From the NCBI GenBank assembly GCA_016207825.1, contig JACQZI010000014.1, positions 1-64,000 on the forward strand: a stretch of DNA of 64,000 nt, given 5' to 3'. The notes under the pieces are model-generated. The model was not told the origin of the DNA, made no database searches, and worked only from the letters and a program-made list of their open reading frames with translations. The position numbers were made by a program, and so were the translations under genes. Shown here piece by piece: positions 53,083-62,327 of the stretch (position 1 is its first letter; the number at the start of each line of letters is the position of its first letter). The stretch comes from Planctomycetota bacterium (lineage in GTDB: Bacteria; Planctomycetota; MHYJ01; JACQXL01; JACQZI01).

Positions 53083-53453
53083 ACTATACCCCTACGCTGC
53101 CCCTCACGGGATATCTGCTGATTACGCTACGGGTACGCCTGATTATGTAACTGTTGTAGAGCCGAGTGAGCCAGGTATAAGCTACCATGATGAGTTGGTC
53201 CCCGACCCTGCTTTGTGGGGTCGGGGAGGCTCATTCGCACGGACGTCTTTATATTATGTTGGGACACTCTCTTTCCTTATCGCGGAGGGATTTCCTTGCA
53301 TTTCTCAATGATTATGATAGATTAAGCCGCTAAATGAGTGACCCACACACCTAAAAACCATAAGTATATACAATTGATTGAATGGTTTTAGGTCTGGGGT
53401 TTCGCTCCATGAAATCTAATACTATAAAAAGGCACTAATGTAAATGGAGCTCA
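53083..53453. other. Region with a possible degenerate gene
   Basis: A frame overlapping the end of the previous gene continues to 53311 with plausible protein-like text (YELYPYAAPHGISADYATGT, PGISYHDELVPDPALWGRGG) but no start or ribosome site. It may be a remnant. A hairpin with 9-bp arms (53200-53208 with 53218-53226) lies inside it. Nothing else was recognised. Confidence 0.35.
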
Positions 53454-53729
53454 ATGTCAACAAATGATACTGATTTTACCTGCCCGCACTGCGGGACTAA
53501 TCTGCCCGCCAATGCCACCTCCTGCAAGGAATGCGGCTCGGATAAATCCACCGGCTGGGCTGAGGATGCCGCTGATTCCGGCACGGATATCCCCTCCCAA
53601 TTCACCGACGCGGATTACGACGACTTCGTCAAGAAAGAATTCGGACGGCCTTTCCTCCTCAACCCCTGGTTCATCATAACAACCTTTATAATACTATTAT
53701 TGATTTTCTTGATGATATTCTACCGATAA
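53454..53729 (+). CDS. Zinc-ribbon protein with one C-terminal membrane helix
   Basis: A 91-residue protein. Residues 10-29 form a zinc ribbon with two CxxC pairs (CPHCG and CKECG). An acidic linker and a conserved-looking segment (DDFVKKEFG) lead to a single hydrophobic helix, LNPWFIITTFIILLLIFLMI, at the C-terminus, so the ribbon faces the cytoplasm. TGGAG lies just before the ATG. Function unknown. It precedes galT by 15 bases, but galT has its own promoter. Confidence 0.75.
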   Translation: MSTNDTDFTCPHCGTNLPANATSCKECGSDKSTGWAEDAADSGTDIPSQFTDADYDDFVKKEFGRPFLLNPWFIITTFIILLLIFLMIFYR

Positions 53730-53736
53730 CTATAAT
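53709..53736 (+). promoter_or_regulatory. Leaderless promoter of galT
   Basis: TTGATG at 53709-53714 and TATAAT at 53731-53736 (spacer 16). Eight bases separate the -10 box from the ATG at 53745. Confidence 0.65.
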
Positions 53737-53744
53737 ATACGCCT

Positions 53745-54740
53745 ATGTCAGAACTGAGAAAAGACCCGATTTTAGGACGGTGGGTAATCATCGCCGCGGA
53801 ACGTGCGCAGAGGCCGGATGATTTCAAGCATCCGGAAGTGCAGGCTAATCCCACTAACTGCCCTTTGTGCGAAGGCAAGGAATCAACCACCCCGCCTGAA
53901 ATACTCGCTCTTCGTAATCCCAATTCCAAGCCCAACGGTCCGGGCTGGCACGTCCGGGTGGTCCCCAATAAATTTCCCGCATTGCGAATCGAAGGCAATC
54001 CGGATAAACGCGGTAAAGGAATATATGACCGGATGAATGGCATCGGCGCACATGAAGTAATTGTGGAAACGCCCCAACATATTACATCCATGGCGCCGCT
54101 TCCGGAAGAACATATCAGGGATATACTCCTGGTCTACAGGGAAAGATTACTCGATCTGAAAAAAGACCCTCGTTTTAATTACGGATTGATATTCAAAAAT
54201 GTCGGCAATGCGGCCGGGGCATCGCTGGAACACACGCATTCGCAATTGGTTGCCACTCCGATTGTCCCCATCAGGATTAACCAGGAAATGATCGGCAGCA
54301 AGAATTTCTATGATTACCGCGGCCGCTGCATTTTCTGTGACATCATCTCGCAGGAACTGGAAGAAAAAGAGCGGCTGGTCATAAATGACGAACACTTTGT
54401 CGCCATCAATCCTTTTGCCTCACGTTTTCCTTTTGAAACATGGATTATGCCCAAACAACACATGACGCACTTTGAGAATATCTCGCAGAGCATGATTCCC
54501 GGACTGGCGCGGATTTTGAAGAATATCTTCGTGCGACTGGAAAAAGTGCTGCATAACCCGCCTTATAATATGCTGATACACACCACGCCTTTTAACATGG
54601 ATTCCTCCGAACATTACCACTGGCACATAGAAATAATACCGCGCATCACGCGCGTTGCCGGATTTGAATGGGGAACCGGCTTTTATATTAATCCGATGTC
54701 TCCGGAAAGCGCTTCGGTCTTTTTACGCGAGATAACTTAA
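53745..54740 (+). CDS. galT: Galactose-1-phosphate uridylyltransferase
   Basis: A 331-residue HIT-superfamily enzyme of the Leloir pathway, transferring UMP between UDP-glucose and galactose 1-phosphate. The N-terminal zinc cysteines are in NCPLCEG. GAHEVIVETPQH and FKNVGNAAGASLEHTHSQLV hold the active site; the catalytic histidine is the second of HTHSQ (about residue 165), where most relatives have HPHSQ. A second histidine group is near HYHWHIEIIPR. The message is probably leaderless. No other galactose gene lies in the window, so an ADP-glucose or tetraose-type substrate is possible. Confidence 0.92.
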   Translation: MSELRKDPILGRWVIIAAERAQRPDDFKHPEVQANPTNCPLCEGKESTTPPEILALRNPNSKPNGPGWHVRVVPNKFPALRIEGNPDKRGKGIYDRMNGIGAHEVIVETPQHITSMAPLPEEHIRDILLVYRERLLDLKKDPRFNYGLIFKNVGNAAGASLEHTHSQLVATPIVPIRINQEMIGSKNFYDYRGRCIFCDIISQELEEKERLVINDEHFVAINPFASRFPFETWIMPKQHMTHFENISQSMIPGLARILKNIFVRLEKVLHNPPYNMLIHTTPFNMDSSEHYHWHIEIIPRITRVAGFEWGTGFYINPMSPESASVFLREIT

Positions 54741-54758
54741 TATAATTAGAACCATAAT

Positions 54759-55553
54759 ATGAAAGCTCTGCAAAATATCATGGGTGGCTTCTACGCCCAG
54801 GGAGAGCTTGCCGTAATCGGACTTGGCTATAATATCATGCTTTTATGGCAAACCTTCTTCCAGCTGCAATATCTTCCGCGGCGCATTAAAGACCTGGTGC
54901 ACCAGATAGAACTAAGCGCCTTCGGCGGATTCCCGGTGGCACTGATTGTAGGCACTTTTACCGGAATGGTGCTGGCACTGCAGGCGGGGATAGAACTCGC
55001 CCGATACGGGCAGGAAGAAAATATCGGGGCGCTGGTGGCTGCTTCCATGTGCCGTGAAATGGGACCGGTCATGACCGGATACATCCTGGCGGGCTTAATC
55101 GGCTCCACCATGGCGGCGGAACTGGGCACCATGAAGGTATCCGAAGAAATAGACGCCCTGGAAGTGATGTCCATTAACCCGGTAAATTTCCTGGTCCTGC
55201 CGCGCGTCGTGGCGATGGCTTTGGTTTGCCCCTTACTTACCATCTACACAAATTTAATCGGCATCCTGGGCGGCGCGGTAATCGGCAATATGATTCTCAA
55301 TGTCAACTTTAACCTGTATTTCCGCTACGCGCAGGAATCGTTGGATTTAAAAGATATTTACAGCGGGCTTTTCAAGTCGTTTGTATTCGGTATTACCATA
55401 GCTCTGGTCGGCTGTGCCCAAGGTTTGCGCGCCCAGAACGGGGCTGCCGGAGTCGGCCGGGCAACCATGCGTGCGGTCGTTATCTCTTTTATCGCCATAT
55501 TGATATTTGATTATTTGCTGACGTGGCTCTTCTACTGGACGTTGAGCAGTTAA
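54759..55553 (+). CDS. mlaE: MlaE-type ABC transporter permease
   Basis: A 264-residue membrane permease of the MlaE family, with five to six helices. GGFPVALIVGTFTGMVLALQ, MCREMGPVMTGYILAGLIGS and MKVSEEIDALEVMSINPVNF are diagnostic. With MlaF and the MCE protein downstream it should form a phospholipid transporter in the inner membrane that keeps outer-membrane lipid asymmetry. TATAAT at 54741-54746 ends twelve bases before the ATG; the -35 box is poor. Confidence 0.93.
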   Translation: MKALQNIMGGFYAQGELAVIGLGYNIMLLWQTFFQLQYLPRRIKDLVHQIELSAFGGFPVALIVGTFTGMVLALQAGIELARYGQEENIGALVAASMCREMGPVMTGYILAGLIGSTMAAELGTMKVSEEIDALEVMSINPVNFLVLPRVVAMALVCPLLTIYTNLIGILGGAVIGNMILNVNFNLYFRYAQESLDLKDIYSGLFKSFVFGITIALVGCAQGLRAQNGAAGVGRATMRAVVISFIAILIFDYLLTWLFYWTLSS

Positions 55554-55563
55554 ACTAATCGCC

Positions 55564-55583
55564 ATTCCCGCAAAAGCGGGAAT
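55564..55583. repeat. Palindrome between mlaE and mlaF
   Basis: ATTCCCGC-AAAA-GCGGGAAT, a perfect 8-bp inverted repeat; a second one, GGCGT-t-ACGCC, follows near 55603. Confidence 0.7.
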
Positions 55584-55639
55584 CCAGATAAGGGTTGGAT
55601 GCCACGGCGTTACGCCGGGACATGACAGTTTAAGAAGGT

Positions 55640-56416
55640 ATGATAGAATTCATTGACGTTCATAAATCATTCGGCAAACACGACGTCCTTGCCGGGATAA
55701 ATTTCCGCATCGAGCGGGGCGAGACCTTTGCCATTATCGGCCGGAGCGGTTGCGGCAAAAGCGTTACCTTAAAACACATGGTCGGCCTTTTGGCTCCGGA
55801 TAAAGGCACCGTGATTGTAGACGGGATAGATGTGCCAAGCGCGGATCCGGAAACCATGGATAAAATACGCCTGAAATTCGGATTTCTCTTCCAATCCGGG
55901 GCGCTTCTTAACTCTTTGAACGTGGCAGATAATATTGCCCTGCCTTTAAGGGAGCATAAGCTGATACCGGAGGCTGAGGTGCCGGCGAGGGTAAACGAGG
56001 CGCTCAGCATGCTGGGGCTGAAACAGCTGGAAAAGGTGATGCCGGCGGAGCTTTCCGGCGGTATGAAAAAAAGGGTCGCCCTGGCACGCGCCATTATCGC
56101 CAAACCGGAAATAATACTTTATGATGAGCCCACTACCGGGCTTGACCCGATTATGTCTAATATTATTAACGACCTGATTATCCAGATGAAAAAAGCCTTA
56201 AACGTCACCTCCATAGTGGTAACCCATGATATGAAAAGCACCTTTAAGGTTGCCGACCGGATAGCCCTTTTATACGAAGGCAAGATATTCCGTTCCGGCA
56301 CGCCGAAGGAATTCCAGGCAAGCACCGACCCCTATATTAAGCAGTTTGTGGATGGGGCGAGCGAAGGCCCCTTTAAGGATGAGGACGAAGAAAAGCTCAA
56401 GAAAATCGTTACATGA
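55640..56416 (+). CDS. mlaF: MlaF-type ABC transporter ATPase
   Basis: A 258-residue ABC ATPase. Walker A is IIGRSGCGKSVTLKH (residues about 32-46), the Q-loop FLFQSGALLNSL, the signature LSGGMKKRVALARAI, Walker B IILYDEPTTGLDP and the switch histidine is in VVTHDMKS. FQSGALLNSLNVADNIALPL is characteristic of the MlaF subgroup. AGAAGGT precedes the ATG. It powers the permease encoded just upstream. Confidence 0.94.
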   Translation: MIEFIDVHKSFGKHDVLAGINFRIERGETFAIIGRSGCGKSVTLKHMVGLLAPDKGTVIVDGIDVPSADPETMDKIRLKFGFLFQSGALLNSLNVADNIALPLREHKLIPEAEVPARVNEALSMLGLKQLEKVMPAELSGGMKKRVALARAIIAKPEIILYDEPTTGLDPIMSNIINDLIIQMKKALNVTSIVVTHDMKSTFKVADRIALLYEGKIFRSGTPKEFQASTDPYIKQFVDGASEGPFKDEDEEKLKKIVT

Positions 56417-56651
56417 CAATTTTAATGCGATTTTTTCCCTACTCCGCTTTGCGGGATATGGACTCACTATCCCCATACGAGGACTCCCGATAATCGGGCC
56501 TGCCTGTGCTACGGCAGACAGGTGCCCCCGAGACAAAGGAGCGGGGTTATGCGGGGCACCCCCGAGATAAAACGGAGACGGGCAGCGGGACAGAAAAAAG
56601 CCGTGGATAAATTATCTTGATATATCAGGGCTTATAAATTAAGATATATGT
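56417..56651. repeat. Intergenic region with a composite palindromic element
   Basis: CCCGAT-A-ATCGGG (56486-56498) is followed directly by a 9-bp imperfect hairpin (56499-56522, CCTGCCTG....CAGACAGG). The second part shares its loop and right arm with the element inside trmD (39897-39926). No gene is seen. Confidence 0.65.
56617..56645 (+). promoter_or_regulatory. Leaderless promoter of the MCE gene
   Basis: TTGATA at 56617-56622 and TAAGAT at 56640-56645 (spacer 17). The ATG at 56652 is six bases after the -10 box. Confidence 0.6.
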
Positions 56652-57926
56652 ATGCGTTATAAAAAAGAACTGCAAATCGGGTTCCTCTTTATTGTCGGAT
56701 TGGTTTTGCTATTCGTCTTTAGCATTACCATATCCAAATTAAAAATATTTAATCATGTCTATAATTACATGGTATTTTTTAAATCCATAGGCGGATTAAA
56801 AACAGGCGACCCGGTGCGCGTTTCCGGAATGGAAGTCGGGACGGTGGAATCCCTGAAACTTCTCCCCAATACCGAAATAAAGGTTGTCCTCAAGAGCAAT
56901 ATAGAAATACCCTTATACAAAGACTATAAAATAACCATCGAGGAGGCAAGCAGCCTGGGAGGCAATCTCGTGGCGATTAAACAAGGGACCCCAAGCTTGG
57001 GCAAAATCACCACGGAAGAATACAAAGGCCTGAGGGGAACCATCGCCGCTTCCGGCATCAATAAACTGGGTGAATTTGTCGAAAACAACCAGGATGACGT
57101 CAAAGACGCCTTACAGAAATTAAAAACCCTGATAAACGACTTGAGTGCCGGTAAGGGAACCATTGGCAAGCTGATAACCGATGACACGCTTTATAACAAC
57201 CTTACCGAGGCCTCGGAATCCATAAAAAAGGTGGCCAAGCAACTTGAAGAAGGTAAAGGCACTCTTGGAAAGCTACTCTTTGACGAAAAGCTTTCCGGAC
57301 AGCTTTCCAGTGCGGGCGATGCCGCGGAAAAGGTGATCGCGCCCGTCATGAAAACGCAGGTGTTCCTTAATACCGAGACTAAATATTTTGCCGAGTCCGA
57401 ATCAATCGTTTCCAAAATAAACCTGACCATCCACCCGCATGAAAAGAGGTATTTCCTGGCCGGGGGCGCCTTCATGGCACTGGATAAAGACGGCGTGGTG
57501 GATTTCGAAAACAAGCTTACCAAGGATAAAGACCAGACCTTTGTCAAAGCGGAGGTGCAACTGGCATATAAATATTCGTGGGCAGACCACAAAATCACCT
57601 TCCGCCCTGGTTTCATCGAAGGCAAGGCCGGAGCAGGAATCGATTGGGATATCCCGAGAGAGGCGACCGGAATCGTGCCCTTGCACATCACCTTTGAAGG
57701 CAGGGATGCCTACAACAGCGTGGAAGACGAAGATATAGACGAAAACGTCCGGGGCGGGATGTTCCGTATTTATGCCACGGCCAATATTTGGAAACACTTC
57801 AAACTGTATGCCGGCGCCAACCGCCTGTTTAATGATGACGTTGAATTCATGGGCGGGGCGTGCTTCTCCTATAATGACGCCGATATAAAGAATTTCATCG
57901 TCTTGATCGGCCTGTCCGCGCCATAG
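56652..57926 (+). CDS. mlaD: MCE/MlaD-domain protein with long C-terminal region
   Basis: A 424-residue periplasmic-facing lipid-binding protein. One membrane helix at about residues 8-28 is followed by the MCE domain (VFFKSIGGLKTGDPVRVSGM, GTVESLKLL) to about residue 115. Two copies of a GKGTIGKLITDD / GKGTLGKLLFDE motif lie in a helical stretch at about 160-220. The last 190 residues appear to be a beta-rich domain with aromatic/Asp-rich strands, possibly a small barrel. MlaD of Escherichia coli is much shorter (about 180 residues); the extended form is seen in other phyla. Confidence 0.9.
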   Translation: MRYKKELQIGFLFIVGLVLLFVFSITISKLKIFNHVYNYMVFFKSIGGLKTGDPVRVSGMEVGTVESLKLLPNTEIKVVLKSNIEIPLYKDYKITIEEASSLGGNLVAIKQGTPSLGKITTEEYKGLRGTIAASGINKLGEFVENNQDDVKDALQKLKTLINDLSAGKGTIGKLITDDTLYNNLTEASESIKKVAKQLEEGKGTLGKLLFDEKLSGQLSSAGDAAEKVIAPVMKTQVFLNTETKYFAESESIVSKINLTIHPHEKRYFLAGGAFMALDKDGVVDFENKLTKDKDQTFVKAEVQLAYKYSWADHKITFRPGFIEGKAGAGIDWDIPREATGIVPLHITFEGRDAYNSVEDEDIDENVRGGMFRIYATANIWKHFKLYAGANRLFNDDVEFMGGACFSYNDADIKNFIVLIGLSAP

Positions 57927-57948
57927 CCACAGATTACACGGATTTTAT

Positions 57949-58563
57949 ATGAAGATTTATCGCTTCCCAACTCTGTTTTTATTGATTCTCATTCTTGTCT
58001 CCATCATTCTACTACGATTAGACATAGGAAACATAAACTTTCTTGTATCTTTATTTGTCTATTCAATCGTCTGTTTAGGCGTTATCCTGCTAAAAGTCAT
58101 TATTTCTAAAATAACGCTTATCCCATGGCTAATAACTATGATTGCAGTAACAATATTTTACCTTTTCGTAAAGCATGAAATATTTTATGATGATGACTAT
58201 AAAATTATTGTATTAACATTTGCCTTTATTACGGGGACGGTTTTCCTCATAGTCATTAACGAGTATGTTATAGCATGGTTACGCAAATCTTCTAAAGTAT
58301 TTTTTAACGCTTTATATTTTATTCTTATTGTTATTTCTTTCTTTTTATTAGACCGCCTAATTCACCCTGATAAAGAGATAGAAAAAACGCATTATGAGTG
58401 TTCTGTTTGCCCCAGTGATTATACTGAAAAGAAAATATTATCTTATAGTTGGTTCAACTATTATGAAACGCATGATATTGACAGCACCATAACAGACCCG
58501 AATTGCAAACATGAATGGACCTCTGACCCGCGTATAATTGAAGGCGGTTTTATTGATCTATAA
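57949..58563 (+). CDS. Small polytopic membrane protein of unknown function
   Basis: A 204-residue protein with five hydrophobic helices in the first 145 residues and a soluble C-terminus containing YECSVCPSDY and a later cysteine (PNCKHEW). No family is recognised. No Shine-Dalgarno precedes the ATG. It follows the MCE gene by 22 bases, but its AT-richer codon use differs. Coding is likely on length and membrane pattern. Confidence 0.6.
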   Translation: MKIYRFPTLFLLILILVSIILLRLDIGNINFLVSLFVYSIVCLGVILLKVIISKITLIPWLITMIAVTIFYLFVKHEIFYDDDYKIIVLTFAFITGTVFLIVINEYVIAWLRKSSKVFFNALYFILIVISFFLLDRLIHPDKEIEKTHYECSVCPSDYTEKKILSYSWFNYYETHDIDSTITDPNCKHEWTSDPRIIEGGFIDL

Positions 58564-58616
58564 ATCGGCAAGAACCTAACCCAGAGACCTGGTTATTGTA
58601 ACAGTCCGGAAATGGT

Positions 58617-60644
58617 TTACTCTTCTTCTTCCGCGGCAATTTTAGCGTTGGCAATAATCATTTCCTGCGTTTTGCCCGGCACGATATCATAATGGGAGAA
58701 TTCCATGGTGTAATGACCTTCGCCTCCGGTTATGGAACGCAGTTCGGTTGAATACTTTGAAACCTCTGCCAGGGGAACGGTTGCTTTAATCACCTGCTGA
58801 CCGGCAATCGTATCCATTCCGGTAATCCTGCCCCGGCGCGAAGTGAGGTCGCCGGTAATATCGCCCATGAATTTGGAAGGTATGGTTATTTCAATATTGA
58901 CGACCGGTTCGATAAGGGTGGGTTTGGCGTTCTTAAAGGCAATCTGGAACGCCTTGGAACCGGCAATCTTAAAGGCGGCTTCGGATGAATCCACCACGTG
59001 GTAGGAGCCGTCATAAACCGTCACGCTGACATCGACGACCGGATAGCCGGCGATGACGCCCCGTTCCAATATCCCGCGCACGCCCTTTTCTATTGCCGGG
59101 ACGAACTGGTTGGGAATGGAACCGCCAAATATCTCATTATTAAACTTAAAGCCTTCTCCGCGCGGCAACGGTTCTATCCTCAGGTACACCTCGCCGTATT
59201 GCCCGCGGCCGCCGGTCTGTTTCTTATGCTTATACTGGCCTTCGGCTTTCAGGTTAATTGTTTCTTTATAAGGGATTTTAGGCTGTTTGGTGTTAACCTG
59301 CACGTCATAACGCTGTTTTAACCTGCCCATGACGACATCCAAGTGCAAGGTGGAAATACCGCTTATCACCAGCTCATTGGTCTGGCGGTCGCGCAGGATT
59401 TTAAAGGTCGGGTCGGAATCCGTCATCTTTGCCAAGGAAACGCTCAAACGCTGTTCATCGCCCTTGCTTTTCGGCTCGATTGCCAGAGAGACCATCGGGC
59501 TGGGAAACTCGATAGCCGGATATTTAATCGGGTTGGCGGGCAATGAAAATGTATCCGATATGGACATGTCTTCTATTTTGGTAACCGCCACGATATCACC
59601 GGAAACGGTTTTATCAACCGGCTTTAAATCCTTGCCGAACGGTTTAAAGAGCTTGGGCAGTTTCTGGGTTTTCTGGGTACGGCTATTAAAGAGCACCAAA
59701 TCCGGTGTCAATACTCCGGAAAAAATACGCATATAGACAATCTTCCCGACAAACGGGTCGCTGACGCATTTAAAGACAAAGGAACTAAAGGGCTCGTTGT
59801 CCCCAAACTTCCTTTCGAGCAACTCTTCCGGTTTCGCGGGATTAACGCCCGCCTTCGCCCCCAAATCATTGGGCGCGGGGAAATACTTGGCGGCGAATCC
59901 CAGGAATTCGTCAATGCCGATGCCTTTCTTGGCGGAAACGCAGAAGACAGGAACGACCTTCCCTTTTAGGAAAGCTTTCCTGACGGCGGAGGCCAATTCA
60001 TCCTTGGTAATTTCCTTGCCGTCAAGGTATTTATTAAGAAGCTGGTCATCGACTTCGACCGAGGCTTCTATCATTTTATCCCTATACTGTTTAGAATCCG
60101 CGCTCAGTTTATCCGGTTCGGCATCCATGACATTAATCGTTTCCTTCAACGCGGAGCCGGTGGCATTGGGGAGTATGACCGGGATGCAATTTTCCCCGAA
60201 CGTTTCCCTAACAGATGCAAACACATCCTGAAGTTTCAGGTTTTCCATGTCAATCTTGTTAATGACAATGGCGCAGGGAAGGTTATAGTGCTTTATTTTA
60301 TCCCACATCTTGCGGGTATTAATCATGATGCCGGAAGAGGCGTTGATAAAAAGGACGGCGCTATCCGCCGCGCACAGAGCCGAGATTGCCTCTGCCACGA
60401 AATCAGGATAACCGGGTGCATCAAAGATATTGAACAAACAATCTTTTGCCGAGGCATGAACGATGGCGCAATCTATGGAGTTTTTGCGTTCTTTTTCATC
60501 CGGTTCGGCATCGCAAACCGATGACCCGCTTTCAACTTCGCCTAAGCGGTTGGTGGCTCCGGTCTTAAATAGAATCTGTTCGGTAAAAGATGTTTTACCC
60601 GAATCTCCATGCCCGACAAACGCAATATTCCTGAAGTTAGCCAT
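58617..60644 (-). CDS. EF-G-like translational GTPase
   Basis: A 675-residue GTPase of the elongation factor G family. G1 is GHGDSGKTSF (residues about 11-20), G3 DAPGYPDF and G4 INKID. Domain II has FVFKCVSDPFVGKIVYMRIF; domains III-V include GISTLHLDVVMGRLK, QTGGRGQYGEVYLRI and SRRGRITGMD. The length and GDSGKT variant resemble the EF-G-like paralogues found beside a canonical EF-G; whether it acts in translocation, recycling or rescue cannot be told. It follows the OmpA-like gene by 14 bases on the same strand. Confidence 0.92.
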   Translation of the reverse strand: MANFRNIAFVGHGDSGKTSFTEQILFKTGATNRLGEVESGSSVCDAEPDEKERKNSIDCAIVHASAKDCLFNIFDAPGYPDFVAEAISALCAADSAVLFINASSGIMINTRKMWDKIKHYNLPCAIVINKIDMENLKLQDVFASVRETFGENCIPVILPNATGSALKETINVMDAEPDKLSADSKQYRDKMIEASVEVDDQLLNKYLDGKEITKDELASAVRKAFLKGKVVPVFCVSAKKGIGIDEFLGFAAKYFPAPNDLGAKAGVNPAKPEELLERKFGDNEPFSSFVFKCVSDPFVGKIVYMRIFSGVLTPDLVLFNSRTQKTQKLPKLFKPFGKDLKPVDKTVSGDIVAVTKIEDMSISDTFSLPANPIKYPAIEFPSPMVSLAIEPKSKGDEQRLSVSLAKMTDSDPTFKILRDRQTNELVISGISTLHLDVVMGRLKQRYDVQVNTKQPKIPYKETINLKAEGQYKHKKQTGGRGQYGEVYLRIEPLPRGEGFKFNNEIFGGSIPNQFVPAIEKGVRGILERGVIAGYPVVDVSVTVYDGSYHVVDSSEAAFKIAGSKAFQIAFKNAKPTLIEPVVNIEITIPSKFMGDITGDLTSRRGRITGMDTIAGQQVIKATVPLAEVSKYSTELRSITGGEGHYTMEFSHYDIVPGKTQEMIIANAKIAAEEEE

Positions 60645-60658
60645 CTCTCAAAGTTGCC

Positions 60659-61333
60659 TTACTTTATAAGAATTACCAATTCAACCCGGCGGTTTTTATC
60701 GCGACCGGCTGCGGTCTTGTTATCGGCAACCGGATTAGCCGCGCCCAGCCCGCGTGATTCGACGTTGTTCTTATCGAAACCGCATTCATTCACCAGGAAA
60801 TTAGCCACGTATTTGGCGCGGGCGGTTGAAAGCTCCTCGTTATTTTTATATTTATCCTTGTGCTTGACTATCGGCTCGTTATCGGTATATCCATCCACCC
60901 TTAAGGGGCAAATCGGAATTTCCGCGAGTATCGCCAGGGCGGTTTTCTTTACCAGGGCTTTGCCATCCTTGGAGAGCGTTTCCGCGCCCGGGTCAAACAC
61001 GTTTGAAACCACCACGGCGGGAGAACCATCGCGGATAACCACTTCCAAACCCTTTTCCTTGAGCTTGTTTGTCAAAGGAGTCAAATCCTTCTGGCTTGGA
61101 ATCAGGGATGAATAATCACTCTTGTCACGTATCTGCTGGTATAATTTCTCATTATGCTTGTGGAGAGTATCTACCTCTTGCATAAGGCCGTCATTTTCCC
61201 TCTTCAAGCGGTTGACTTCCATCTTCAACATTTCGTTTTCCTTCCGATACTGCATACCGGAAACGCAGCCAACCATAACCAGGCCGCATACAAAAACCAG
61301 GGCCAAACCAATTATCCTCAATTGGCTTTTCAT
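60659..61333 (-). CDS. OmpA-like peptidoglycan-binding lipoprotein
   Basis: A 224-residue lipoprotein with the lipobox VMVGC near residue 22. A coiled coil (about residues 30-75, MLKMEVNRLKRENDGLMQEV) is followed by an OmpA/MotB domain at about 90-224, with VDGYTDNEPI, NEELSTARAKYVANFLV and SRGLGAANPVADN. It should tie the outer membrane to peptidoglycan. AAGGAGG places the start at 61333; an in-frame ATG at 61360 lies in the promoter region and is rejected. Confidence 0.9.
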   Translation of the reverse strand: MKSQLRIIGLALVFVCGLVMVGCVSGMQYRKENEMLKMEVNRLKRENDGLMQEVDTLHKHNEKLYQQIRDKSDYSSLIPSQKDLTPLTNKLKEKGLEVVIRDGSPAVVVSNVFDPGAETLSKDGKALVKKTALAILAEIPICPLRVDGYTDNEPIVKHKDKYKNNEELSTARAKYVANFLVNECGFDKNNVESRGLGAANPVADNKTAAGRDKNRRVELVILIK

Positions 61334-61363
61334 ATTATTTCCTCCTTTTTTAAAAGTCATATT

Positions 61364-61391
61364 ATTATATTATTAGTTTTTAATGTGTCAA
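61364..61391 (-). promoter_or_regulatory. Promoter of the OmpA-like gene and EF-G-like gene
   Basis: TTGACA (61391-61386) and TATAAT (61369-61364) on the minus strand, spacer 16. The -35 box overlaps the last codons of the prepilin peptidase gene. Confidence 0.75.
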
Positions 61392-62288
61392 GAGGTTTCT
61401 GATAAATTCCGGATATGTTTGGGTGGCAAATATGATAATCTCGGATTTAAAGAAAATCATGGCCAAAGCGCCCAGGGCAAGATATGGCCCAAAGGCAAGG
61501 TAATGGTCCTTGGTCACTATCCAGGAAATAACGCCGACCACCGCACCGAAAAGGCACCCCAGGAAGAAAACATACAATACCGCCTCCCACCCCATGAAAC
61601 CACCCAGCATGGCCATCAGTTTTACGTCGCCCAAGCCCATGGCTTCCTTGCGGAATATTATCTTGCCGAATACCCCTACCAGATAAACCACCAATCCGCC
61701 CGCAACCACGCCAAAAAGCGAAGCTGAAAGAGCCATTAGAACAGTGTTTCCCTGGCTGAGCACCAGCGAAGTCCCCGGAGTGGCAACGGAGGTGGGGCTG
61801 AAGAACCAGAGCGGAGCCATTGTCGAAGGAAATACGGCGCTTACTATCAGGGCAATAACAATACCGGAAATGCTTATTTCATCCGGGATTATCCTGAACT
61901 CGAAATCTATGAAAGTAATGACAATCAAAGCGGCGACGAGGTAAATGCTTATCAGGAATCCGACTATCGTGTTGCGGGTTATGGTATCGACCCCGCTAAA
62001 ATGATGGGCAAAGGCAAAGGTGAAAAGGAGCGCCGTCAGAAGCTCAACCAGCGGGTAGCGCAAACTGATGGGGTTTTTGCAATGGCGGCACTTGCCCAGT
62101 AAAAATATGTAGCTGAATAAGGGAATATTATCAAACCAGCGGATAGGACGTTCGCATTTCGGGCAATGTGAAGAAGGCTTTATAAGCGACATGCCGGCGC
62201 GGGGCAAGCGGTAGATGCAAACATTGAGAAAACTGCCGAAGACCAGCCCGAAAACGAATACGACTGCCAGATAGAATTCACTTATCAC
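61380..62288 (-). CDS. pilD: Prepilin peptidase/N-methyltransferase
   Basis: A 302-residue bifunctional membrane enzyme for type IV prepilins. The N-terminal FGSFLNVCIYRLPR and the zinc site (CPKCERPIRW and CRHCKNPIS) belong to the methyltransferase part. The peptidase aspartates lie in TFIDFEFRIIPDE and MGLGDVKLM. Seven to eight helices are visible. The start is a GTG with GGAG upstream. It supports a working pilus or type II secretion system together with the PilT-like ATPase. A loop of about 40 residues around SSHCP...VATPGTSLVLSQ is longer than usual. Confidence 0.93.
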   Translation of the reverse strand: MISEFYLAVVFVFGLVFGSFLNVCIYRLPRAGMSLIKPSSHCPKCERPIRWFDNIPLFSYIFLLGKCRHCKNPISLRYPLVELLTALLFTFAFAHHFSGVDTITRNTIVGFLISIYLVAALIVITFIDFEFRIIPDEISISGIVIALIVSAVFPSTMAPLWFFSPTSVATPGTSLVLSQGNTVLMALSASLFGVVAGGLVVYLVGVFGKIIFRKEAMGLGDVKLMAMLGGFMGWEAVLYVFFLGCLFGAVVGVISWIVTKDHYLAFGPYLALGALAMIFFKSEIIIFATQTYPEFIRNLLTH

Positions 62289-62327
62289 GGAGAAATCTCC
62301 GGTTGCAGGGACAAACAGGCATGAATA

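Noticed and set aside
53200-53226. Hairpin as a Rho-independent terminator
   Set aside because: The 9-bp stem is strong, but no T run follows on either strand.
61334-61360. Upstream ATG of the OmpA-like lipoprotein
   Set aside because: The AAGGAGG site lies between it and the ATG at 61333, which also gives a proper lipoprotein signal.
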